From Pseudomonadota bacterium (GTDB lineage: Bacteria; Myxococcota; Bradymonadia; UBA4248): a stretch of DNA of 20,467 bases. The position numbers and the translations under genes are program-made. This document shows, one piece after another, positions 14,390 through 20,467 of the stretch. The notes beneath the pieces are model-generated. The model saw only the letters and a program-made list of their open reading frames with translations. It was not told the origin of the DNA and made no database searches. How positions within the stretch are numbered: the first letter of the stretch is position 1; every line of letters starts with the position of its first letter. The DNA is taken from NCBI GenBank assembly GCA_017629415.1, contig JAGBXG010000011.1, forward strand, positions 1-20,467, read 5' to 3'.

Positions 14390-14857
14390 TTATTTTTCTA
14401 ACAATTTAAATCTTACACGCCAAACACCGTTATTCCAATCTGAGGAGATAATTTTAAAAGGTGCAATTTCACGTGTATTTTGGACATGAGTACCGATACA
14501 CACGCAGACATCATAATTCCCAATTCGCACCAGTCTAAGCGTCTGGCTGACATCTTCCGGCAGTTTGCTCAAATCGATATCTGCAGGAACCTCAGAACGA
14601 TCTACAAATTCAATCGTGACATCCAATTGCGAATGAATGACATCATTGACACGTTTTTCAATTTCTTGAATTTGAGCATCTGTTGGAGCTGCTTCCAAAA
14701 AATAATCACATTTGCTTTTTTTTCGTTCAATATGCGCATTTTTTGAACGTTCGCAGCCAAACATATCGACCATTGTCTTGTTCAATATATGTTCGGCCGT
14801 GTGCATCGGAGGATATTCACTTTTATGATGTGCATTGAGAACGGGAGTATCTGTCAT
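14390..14857 (-). CDS. Free-standing tRNA-editing domain (alanyl/threonyl-tRNA synthetase SAD type)
   Basis: The 155-residue protein resembles the second additional domain of threonyl- and alanyl-tRNA synthetases, which hydrolyses mischarged tRNA. The zinc-site motifs are both present: HTAEH (His19, His23) and CIGTH (Cys120, His124). Between them are the usual FLEAAPTDAQIQEIEKRVND and R-rich strand segments. There is no catalytic synthetase domain, so it would act in trans like AlaX or ThrRS-editing homologues, in the cytoplasm. AGGA seven bases before the ATG supports the start. It heads a probable unit with the Ppx/GppA-type gene. Which mischarged tRNA it clears (Ser-tRNA-Ala, Ser-tRNA-Thr or other) is unknown; some small relatives are annotated only as metal-dependent hydrolases. 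Confidence 0.85.
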   Translation of the reverse strand: MTDTPVLNAHHKSEYPPMHTAEHILNKTMVDMFGCERSKNAHIERKKSKCDYFLEAAPTDAQIQEIEKRVNDVIHSQLDVTIEFVDRSEVPADIDLSKLPEDVSQTLRLVRIGNYDVCVCIGTHVQNTREIAPFKIISSDWNNGVWRVRFKLLEK

Positions 14858-14938
14858 GATTTTATCCTATATAAGCTCAGCCCCTTGATGAGATGGCGAC
14901 AAAAAACAGTAGAAAATACAAATCGTTAAGCTTATCAA

Positions 14939-15075
14939 GGCGAAATGAGATACAGTGTCCCATTCCGCCCCTAAACGTTAGCCTTGAGTTCCAGTTAAAC
15001 CTACAAAATACGTAAGTTCCCATTGTGGGTTCCAAGGGGCTTAGCCCCTTGGCGTGGTTTGGGACGGAGCCCCAA
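14939..15075 (+). repeat. Composite intergenic element, copy 4 (plus orientation)
   Basis: GGCGAAATGAGA (14939-14950) / TCCCATTCCGCC (14958-14969) forms the terminal palindrome. A spacer with CCCTAAACGTTAGCC and GTAAGTTCCCATTGTGGG follows, then the perfect palindrome CCAAGGGGCT-T-AGCCCCTTGG (15032-15052) and GGGACGGAGCCCC. The spacer matches copy 1 closely near TTCCCATTGTGG. Its GC-rich end lies 27 bases from the 3' end of the minus-strand nucleotidase gene. It fills most of the gap 14858-15101. Confidence 0.8.
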
Positions 15076-15101
15076 AAGAACTTTGCATCCCCCCAGGACC
15101 A

Positions 15102-16490
15102 TTAATCATGAGGTAAAGTTCCACGAACGGAACGCAAATAAGCATACGGCGTCGCCATCATAAAATTAGACACTCGCGAGGTATAAATATCAGCATGCTG
15201 CTCCATCTGACGCGCCATCATGCTCTTGTCATTGCCTGTACGCATCAGCAACCCCCATGTTTCATTATAATATTTTCCTGCGGCCATCGCGCGCGGTGCA
15301 ATATCAGCCTCAAGCGTTTCTGCTTTCTGACGGAGTTGGGTCAATTCTTTGACGAGAATATCATGTTGAGCCCCCCCTGCCACTCTATCACGCTGAATTT
15401 CAAGTCGTTTTTGGGCAATTTCGATATCCAATTGTTCCAGCTGATGCATCAAGTCTTCTAATGTTTTCAAATCTGCTTCATGCTGTTCTAAAATATCCAT
15501 TTCTTCTTCGAGTTCACGCATAATCAAGCAGGTTTTCCAACGGCGAACCGCTTTAGATATATTCACATCTGAAAAAACATGATCGCCAGCATAAAGAATA
15601 TCATTTCCGCCAAAACCAAGCCATGACTCGACCAATCCGGCATTGCCAGACTCATAAACTTTATGTTCAGAACGGATTTCGTGAACAGCACGAAGCAACC
15701 CATCTTCGCCTGTTACTTCATATATGGGAGCATCTTGCGTAAAAAATGCAGGTTTTCTTGCCGAAACAATGACCAAATCAAACAAATCTGTCCAATGTTC
15801 ACCTGAATTCATATAAGGATGACAGCAGAATTTCATCATAGCATCCGTAAATTTCCAGTCTGAATTGGTTATCAGCATCACTTTTTTATCGGCCTGTTTC
15901 TGATCGCGCAGTGTTTGAACCACATCGGGATCCACATCAATATATTTTTCAGGCTCGGCCATGATAACACGTTTCATATCCCCTTCGAGATGGGCTTCAT
16001 CCAATTCACGTCGAATCACTCTTGCAATATCTGCATAAGAAATATGCATGGAAAATAATCCGGCATCACAAGCTTCCACCGCATGCGCATACATACAAAT
16101 CTCAGATAAAGAAAAGAATGTATTCACAAAAGCCCATCGCGACTGACTTAAATCAATATAATCATGATGATATATCGATTTTATGGCATCAAATTCGAGC
16201 ATTTTAAAACCATGCATGGCTTTTTTGACATATCCAAATCGATTTGCCTTCACAATATTGCCATACGCCATATCGATCACAAGACCACGCATGCCAAAGT
16301 TTTCATCAAATTCAACATCAGCAACCGGCCATCCCAGTTCTACAAGGCGCTGACGCAAAAAATGAAAAGCAAGTGCTTCCCATCTTTTAACGTGATAATG
16401 AACTATTGTATAATCCATATCATAGCCAATAGCGCGCACAGAGCGCATATTGAGCGTTCTATTGGCAAATACTCCTCGAGATGATTTCAT
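15102..16490 (-). CDS. HAD-superfamily 5'-nucleotidase (cytosolic purine nucleotidase type)
   Basis: Proteins of this type dephosphorylate nucleoside monophosphates such as IMP and GMP in the cytoplasm. The 462 residues fit the usual length. HAD motif I is GYDMDYTIVHY (nucleophile Asp24, Asp26), motif II is LITNSDWKF, and motif IV is YAGDHVFSDV. A Lys/Glu/Leu-rich coiled coil follows motif IV (EEEMDILEQHEADLKTLEDL and on to about residue 400), then a conserved-looking C-terminal end with FMMATPYAYLRSVRGTLPHD. GAGGAG about nine bases upstream supports the start. It is divergent from the WYL-domain gene with only 21 bases between the two start codons, so their promoters must lie partly in each other's coding sequence. 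Substrate is inferred from family only. Confidence 0.9.
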   Translation of the reverse strand: MKSSRGVFANRTLNMRSVRAIGYDMDYTIVHYHVKRWEALAFHFLRQRLVELGWPVADVEFDENFGMRGLVIDMAYGNIVKANRFGYVKKAMHGFKMLEFDAIKSIYHHDYIDLSQSRWAFVNTFFSLSEICMYAHAVEACDAGLFSMHISYADIARVIRRELDEAHLEGDMKRVIMAEPEKYIDVDPDVVQTLRDQKQADKKVMLITNSDWKFTDAMMKFCCHPYMNSGEHWTDLFDLVIVSARKPAFFTQDAPIYEVTGEDGLLRAVHEIRSEHKVYESGNAGLVESWLGFGGNDILYAGDHVFSDVNISKAVRRWKTCLIMRELEEEMDILEQHEADLKTLEDLMHQLEQLDIEIAQKRLEIQRDRVAGGAQHDILVKELTQLRQKAETLEADIAPRAMAAGKYYNETWGLLMRTGNDKSMMARQMEQHADIYTSRVSNFMMATPYAYLRSVRGTLPHD

Positions 16491-16511
16491 GACTTTAGCT
16501 CCTCAATAAAA

Positions 16512-17642
16512 ATGTCAGATAAAGATGATCTTTTAACACGCTGGCTGAACCAACGCGATATCGCCAATCGTGCCATGGCTCAAAATGCCTCAGATGTCAA
16601 CGTCTCACGACATCAGAATCCTCCCAAACATAAATCTTCTGCTCAAACAACACCTCAAAAACCACCTGCACACCTGGCATCGCCACATCTGACAGGAAAA
16701 CTGGCAGATCATCTGGAGCAACAAGCACCACGCATCATTCAAAATGCCACACACCAGTTTTCATCTGAAAATATCCCATGGACTGCCGAAGATTTACCCA
16801 CTCGCGCGGCCATTACAACGGCTTTGATCCTCACAAGCCATATCATCCGATTCGCCAATACCAAACTTTCTGCCCAACATCTGATACAAGCCCGAGACAG
16901 CCTCCTGCGCAGCTTTAAAGCCGACGATGCCGTTTATATGGAAGTCGAAGCCTACGAACTCCTTCAATGGCTAGCTGCGGCCATCGACAACAATTGGCAG
17001 CCTAAAACTTCATACAACGAACAAAATACTATTGCCGAAACCTCCGAAGACGCACTCATCCAAATCATTTCCAATGCCATCCACTATCAACATGATTTGG
17101 AAATGAAATATTACACGGGCTCAAGCGGCAAATTCTCTAAAAGGAGAATTACACCTATAGAAATTACCGCAGAAAAATTTCTCATCGCCTATTGCCATCT
17201 GCGGCAAGAAGAACGCGTCTTCCGCCTCTCACGCATTGTAACACTCTGCCCTGCTGATAATGCCCCCGAACATGCCCCAAAACTCTGCTATCCCAGCCTG
17301 TCAGACACCACACTGCCTCCTCTGCCGCAAACACCTTCCACAGAAATGCCGCAGATAACCCCCACACACTCCAAAACAACACACTCCACTTCCAAATCCC
17401 ACAAAAAGACATCCAAAACGCCACAACACTCAGTACAATCTCAGTCACCGCAAAACACTGACATTCCCAAAACATCCAAACCCAATAAAACAAAGAAAAA
17501 ATCTGCGCCCAAAACAACATCAACGACGCAATCCCCTACCCTCTTTCCCTTGTTTCCTGAAACTCAACCTGAAACACCTCCCCAAAACACCCCAAAAAAG
17601 AAAACACACCAACGCCTTTTACCCGGATTAGATGAATCATAG
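16512..17642 (+). CDS. WYL-domain protein with a long disordered tail, no HTH seen
   Basis: The 376-residue protein has three parts. Residues 1-90 are polar and probably mostly disordered. Residues 90-180 are helical with no recognisable helix-turn-helix. Residues 181-245 are a WYL domain: ALIQIISNAIHYQHDLEMKY, RRITPIEI, KFLIAYCHLRQEERVFRLSRI; the name-giving W-Y-L is K-F-L here. WYL domains bind nucleic acid or nucleotide ligands and control transcription factors, Cas or anti-phage proteins. Residues 250-376 are a Thr/Ser/Pro/Lys-rich tail with two hydrophobic spots, PTLFPLFPE and the extreme C-terminal QRLLPGLDES. No Shine-Dalgarno site precedes the ATG, so it may be leaderless or start further in. 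No partner gene is adjacent except the divergent nucleotidase. Function unknown. Confidence 0.82.
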   Translation: MSDKDDLLTRWLNQRDIANRAMAQNASDVNVSRHQNPPKHKSSAQTTPQKPPAHLASPHLTGKLADHLEQQAPRIIQNATHQFSSENIPWTAEDLPTRAAITTALILTSHIIRFANTKLSAQHLIQARDSLLRSFKADDAVYMEVEAYELLQWLAAAIDNNWQPKTSYNEQNTIAETSEDALIQIISNAIHYQHDLEMKYYTGSSGKFSKRRITPIEITAEKFLIAYCHLRQEERVFRLSRIVTLCPADNAPEHAPKLCYPSLSDTTLPPLPQTPSTEMPQITPTHSKTTHSTSKSHKKTSKTPQHSVQSQSPQNTDIPKTSKPNKTKKKSAPKTTSTTQSPTLFPLFPETQPETPPQNTPKKKTHQRLLPGLDES

Positions 17643-17702
17643 CCCAATCTGCCCTATTTCTTCACAAGAACTATCACACCTGGGGCTTGATACGTCCTTG
17701 TG

Positions 17703-17784
17703 ATGCGGCTATTTGCTGCGCAAATACGCCGCATGGATGCGGCAAAATGCCGCAAGCCGCTATGCCTGACGGCATACGCGGCTT
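17703..17784 (+). repeat. Three hairpins, two of the bulged TAT/ATAC family
   Basis: Hairpin 1 (17703-17734): ATGCGGC-TATTTGC pairs with GCAAATA-C-GCCGCAT around TGC, 14 perfect pairs with only C17727 unpaired. Hairpin 2 (17738-17754): TGCGGCA-AAA-TGCCGCA, no bulge. Hairpin 3 (17754-17784): AAGCCGC-TATGCC pairs with GGCATA-C-GCGGCTT around a 4-base loop, 13 pairs with only C17777 unpaired. They fill most of the gap 17643-17852 between the WYL gene and the hydrolase gene; no T-run follows. Confidence 0.82.
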
Positions 17785-17852
17785 TATGGTTCTACAGTGC
17801 CACTTGACCTGCAATCCGGATAAAGCCCCACAAGGACTTTGCATACCTATTG

Positions 17853-18539
17853 ATGAGAAAAATGATGCTTCTTGAATTTATTGCCCATGCCACTTTTGTT
17901 ATCACGCTTCACGACGGCCGCCGAATCCTTATCGATCCCTATCAAGGCATGAGTTTTCAAGGACGATTCAATTATCCGGCATTTCAAACATCTGCCGACT
18001 TTGTACTCATCACCCACGAACACCTCGATCACTGCTATCTCGGAGATATCAGCAATATCCCCGTTGTCGTACGCCACCAATGGCATGACCACGGACTTTC
18101 GGTCCACTCTGTCTTTGCATGGCACGACAGATTCGGCGGCACCAAATTCGGCGGCGGCGTCCAAATGAAAATTATCGAAGCCGAGGGCTTGCGGATTGCC
18201 CATTTAGGCGATGTCGGCGAAGACTTAAGTGATACTCAAATCAAAGCTTTGGGCAAACTCGATGTCCTGATTCTGCCCATTGGCGGTTTCTACACCATTG
18301 ACGGCGATGCAGCCGCCTCTTTAGTGCAACGCCTTCAGGTGCGCACCGTTATCCCATGCCATTATAAGACAACATTATGCGACCTGCCCATCGAAGGACC
18401 AGAACGATTTTTGACGCATTTTAAAACACAAATCACCTGCTTGAATCAAAACTCAATGCTTTTAGGCACACAACCTGAAGGCATTGTTGTCATGCGCGAT
18501 AAATGGCACATCCATGCCCCTGCTTTATGCACCGCCTGA
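17853..18539 (+). CDS. Metallo-beta-lactamase-fold metal-dependent hydrolase
   Basis: The 228-residue protein has the zinc-binding signature THEHLDH (His55, His57, Asp59, His60), the preceding RILIDPY strand, HLGDVGEDL for the bridging Asp, LPIGGFYTID and a late His in IPCHYKTT. This pattern fits the UPF0173/UlaG-like branch of the fold rather than beta-lactamases or glyoxalase II. Substrates of this branch are diverse (lactones, phosphoesters), so none is assigned. No signal peptide, hence cytoplasmic. The start is not certain: ATG at 17853, with AAGGA rather far upstream, or 17862. It ends 11 bases before the preferred start of the RelE-like gene, which suggests translational coupling. Confidence 0.88.
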   Translation: MRKMMLLEFIAHATFVITLHDGRRILIDPYQGMSFQGRFNYPAFQTSADFVLITHEHLDHCYLGDISNIPVVVRHQWHDHGLSVHSVFAWHDRFGGTKFGGGVQMKIIEAEGLRIAHLGDVGEDLSDTQIKALGKLDVLILPIGGFYTIDGDAAASLVQRLQVRTVIPCHYKTTLCDLPIEGPERFLTHFKTQITCLNQNSMLLGTQPEGIVVMRDKWHIHAPALCTA

Positions 18540-18550
18540 ACCCCCACGAC

Positions 18551-19096
18551 ATGCAGGCTGATGAAATGTTTTCAAGAGTTCCATACTCGAACTCTGTGGA
18601 TGAACTTTCCAGACGGATTATGAAACGTTGTATTGGGAAAATCACCAACGGATACACGATGGAGACTACTGGTAATTATGCTGAAAACAAGTTGATTGAG
18701 GGGTACAAAGGACTACGTGAGCTGAAAGTACAACCTTTTCGTCTCATCTATCGGATTTGTACAAAATATGGGCATGACGGTGTGAATAAAAAGACTGTCG
18801 TATGTTTGAGGTACTTTCGTAAGCAGACGCAAAAACTGACTCAACAGGACAAAGAAAACGCGCTTCAGGCGTTTTCTCAGTGGAGGGAATCTGAGATGAA
18901 AACTAAAAAATACACACGTGTGGAAACTGATAACAAGAAGCGCAGAACAACCTACGTTACAAAAGATGAGAAAGTTTCACAGGCTTCACTTCCACCTGAA
19001 AGCGAAACTGACAATATTATTGACGAAATGCTGTTAGAAGGCTGTTATGTAAGTGACTTGTTTGAAAGATTTGGTGTTGAGTTTCATGAACCGTGA
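18551..19096 (+). CDS. RelE/HigB (Gp49-like) domain protein with extra C-terminal region
   Basis: Residues 1-112 resemble RelE-superfamily toxins of the phage Gp49-like (DUF891) type: helices at SVDELSRRIMKRC, then YKGLRELKV, FRLIYRIC, KKTVVCLRYFRKQTQKLTQQD and a final helix. Such toxins cleave mRNA at the ribosome. Here the frame continues for 66 more residues (from Met116) that I do not recognise, charged at first and ending NIIDEMLLEGCYVSDLFERF. A strong ribosome binding site precedes Met116 in frame. No helix-turn-helix antitoxin gene of HigA type follows; a 15-codon frame (19104-19148) is the only thing there. In-frame ATGs at 18527, 18551 and 18566 are all possible starts, none with a good site. 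Composition is AT-richer than the hydrolase gene, hinting at transfer. Toxic activity is not shown. Confidence 0.75.
   Translation: MQADEMFSRVPYSNSVDELSRRIMKRCIGKITNGYTMETTGNYAENKLIEGYKGLRELKVQPFRLIYRICTKYGHDGVNKKTVVCLRYFRKQTQKLTQQDKENALQAFSQWRESEMKTKKYTRVETDNKKRRTTYVTKDEKVSQASLPPESETDNIIDEMLLEGCYVSDLFERFGVEFHEP
18882..18898 (+). promoter_or_regulatory. Strong internal ribosome binding site and in-frame ATG
   Basis: GGAGGG (18882-18887) lies eight bases before the in-frame ATG at 18896. This is a better Shine-Dalgarno arrangement than any found for the full-length RelE-like gene. It would give a separate 66-residue product (MKTKKYTRVETDNKKRR...) that equals the C-terminal region of the longer protein. 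The RelE-like domain ends just before this Met. Confidence 0.5.
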
Positions 19097-19205
19097 GTAG
19101 GATATGTCTGAGTATTCAACAGAATTTATGGAATGGGTGATAGACTGAGTGATGCCTTTTCATGTACTGCTTCACTCCGCCCCACAACGCTTCGCCCGAG
19201 TTTTA

Positions 19206-19312
19206 TTCAGATATTCCTTAAGCCGAATATTTGAAATATAACAACACAATTTGATCAGAAAATGGGTTGTTATGGAAAAGTCTGGACAAACGGCTTATTG
19301 TTCAGATATTCC
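19206..19312. repeat. Repeated TTCAGATATTCC and an AT-rich hairpin
   Basis: TTCAGATATTCC occurs at 19206-19217 and 19301-19312. The first copy is one arm of a 10-base inverted repeat TCAGATATTC (19207-19216) / GAATATTTGA (19225-19234) with one G-T pair. It lies upstream of the glycosyltransferase gene and could be an operator or the 3' hairpin of the RelE-like gene. The rest of the gap 19097-19376 shows no gene. Confidence 0.6.
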
Positions 19313-19376
19313 CCCAAAAAGCCCCAAGAAAAAGATTCCCAAATCGGCAGAGCCCTCAAATAAAAAGGAGAAAATC

Positions 19377-20467
19377 ATGACGGCAGAAAAGACCTTATTT
19401 CAGATTGACATTCGTTATGACGAACCGGCCAATGGTGCAGAAATGCAGGCGCTGGCGGATGAATTGGTGCGTCGTGGTCATACAGTCCATGTCAAAAAAT
19501 ACTCTCCCAAAGGGAGTTTTGTGGATGATTTGACGCGTTCTGCCCGTGATTTTAAGGAGTTGGCTGACAATGTTCGCGGCGTCGCCGAAAACGGCATGCA
19601 GATGCTGCGCGGCATGGCCGAAGCCTTTGTCAAACCCGTGGATGTGGGCTCAAAGCCGTCGGAGAACAAGCCGGCAGACAGTGTACAACCCCAGGCAGAT
19701 GATGCCAAACCGGCGGAAGCCCCCAAAGAAGGAGCTGCGGCTTTTGAAAATGTCGGGGGATTTGATGATATTGGGCCGGCGGCAGCTGCTGCCAGCCGTG
19801 CGGCTTCCAATCAGGCGGTCATTGTGACGTGTCCCGAAGCCCTTTCAGATCAAAATATGGATGCCATGCGCATCGGTCTGATTCCCAAAACGGCGCTGGA
19901 TCGCACGTGGCAGCCGGCCGGACTCGATGCCATGGTCATACCGCATGCGGCATTCCGTCCGTATCTTGAAACGATTCACTGGAACCCGGAACATATTTTT
20001 GAAGGCGGTTATGTCGTTGTCAAAGACGATTGTCCGTCCAAAAACCGCGAATCAGCTCAGGCGCATTTCCAGCTCAAGCGCGAAGCCGGTCCCGTGGTGC
20101 TGGTGATGGCCAACGGTATTCAAAATGCCGATCTTCAGGCGATGATGATTCAGCTGTCGTTATTGAAAATGCCGATGCAAGTCTTTTTCTATCATGCCGG
20201 TGACAGCTACAAAGCCGAGCAGCTGCGCGGACTTGCCCAAAAGTTTGCCGTCAATGCGCGGATGTTTGGCCGCGTCACAGCTCTGCCCGATTATCTGGCC
20301 ATGGCAGACATTGCCGTTGCTCATGTGACCGATGACAATATCCAGCTTTTGCAAAATGCCGCCGTGCCGATGGTTATTTTGGCTGCCAAAGATGTGCCTG
20401 CAAAAGTCAATTTCCTGAGTCATGAACGTGCAGCACTTGTTGCGCCCGAAATTTATAAGCTTTCAGC
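19377..20467 (+). CDS. Probable GT-B-fold glycosyltransferase-like protein (3' end outside window)
   Basis: The frame is open from the ATG at 19377 to the window edge, 363 codons. GGAG six bases upstream supports this start; the frame is also open from an ATG at 19272 but that has no site. The N-terminal part (FQIDIRYDEPANGAEMQALADELVRRGHTVHVKKY) has the look of a Rossmann-type strand-helix-strand start. A Pro/Ala/Lys/Glu-rich linker spans about 93-150. From about residue 235, GPVVLVMANGIQNADLQAMM, QVFFYHAG, LPDYLAMADIAVAHVTDDNIQ and AAVPMVILAAKD follow the order of the nucleotide-sugar half of MurG-like GT-B enzymes. No sugar or acceptor can be assigned. The family assignment is by pattern only and a shorter or unrelated Rossmann protein remains possible. 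Confidence 0.6.
   Translation, partial: MTAEKTLFQIDIRYDEPANGAEMQALADELVRRGHTVHVKKYSPKGSFVDDLTRSARDFKELADNVRGVAENGMQMLRGMAEAFVKPVDVGSKPSENKPADSVQPQADDAKPAEAPKEGAAAFENVGGFDDIGPAAAAASRAASNQAVIVTCPEALSDQNMDAMRIGLIPKTALDRTWQPAGLDAMVIPHAAFRPYLETIHWNPEHIFEGGYVVVKDDCPSKNRESAQAHFQLKREAGPVVLVMANGIQNADLQAMMIQLSLLKMPMQVFFYHAGDSYKAEQLRGLAQKFAVNARMFGRVTALPDYLAMADIAVAHVTDDNIQLLQNAAVPMVILAAKDVPAKVNFLSHERAALVAPEIYKLS

Noticed and set aside
19104..19148. 15-codon frame after the RelE-like gene as a truncated antitoxin
   Set aside because: Too short to judge; the ribosome binding site would be too close to the ATG and no motif is visible.
19272..19376. N-terminal extension of the glycosyltransferase-like protein
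   Set aside because: The frame is open but the ATG at 19272 has no ribosome binding site, the extension is Lys/Pro/Ser-rich, and 19377 has GGAG at good spacing.
1..20467. tRNA, rRNA, insertion sequence or integrase gene
   Set aside because: I looked for cloverleaf-like segments, rRNA-like sequence and transposase motifs and saw none; a dedicated scan would be needed to exclude a tRNA fully.

Overview
The window reads as ordinary chromosome of a Gram-negative bacterium with a mid-40s to about 50 percent GC content. Evidence is a Sec signal peptide and a lipoprotein signal on two very large envelope proteins, a bacterial SSB with the usual acidic tail, and good Shine-Dalgarno sites on many genes. 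The two 1240-1280 residue proteins that join helical repeats, DUF3857 and a transglutaminase fold, together with a HAD-family 5'-nucleotidase, remind me most of Myxococcota or Bradymonadota-like 'deltaproteobacteria'. That is an inference from gene content and I cannot fix the taxon.

Layout. 1-1550 is the C-terminal part of a pyruvate phosphate dikinase, with strongly C-ending codons and its own terminator. 1899-3674 is an AT-rich accessory patch: an unrecognised 260-residue protein, a doubtful small membrane ORF behind a run of 15 T, and an EcsC-family protein. 4239-8069 and 8524-12255 are two tandem, distantly related envelope proteins; the first keeps a Cys-His-Asp transglutaminase triad and the second has lost it. 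12666-16490 is a minus-strand series: 5'-nucleotidase, a free-standing tRNA-editing-type domain, a Ppx/GppA-type protein, a 56-residue membrane protein and SSB. Divergent from the nucleotidase by 21 bases is a WYL-domain protein with a long disordered tail. Then come a metallo-beta-lactamase-fold hydrolase, a RelE/Gp49-like protein with a strong internal ribosome binding site, and the start of a probable GT-B glycosyltransferase that runs off the window.

The gaps between genes are not empty. They hold a dense, modular set of dispersed repeats: (i) at least eight hairpins with the same one-base bulge at the same place but different, compensated stem sequences; (ii) four copies of a composite element of about 130 bases (a palindrome around AATGGGA, an AT-rich spacer, and the palindrome CCAAGGGGCT-N-AGCCCCTTGG); (iii) several short tandem repeats. 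This repeat system is the most unusual thing here.

Functional links are modest. The two large proteins probably work at the cell envelope. The minus-strand genes are housekeeping in nature (nucleotide turnover, tRNA quality control, polyphosphate or ppGpp metabolism, ssDNA binding). The RelE-like gene with an internal start is the best candidate for an undescribed small system.
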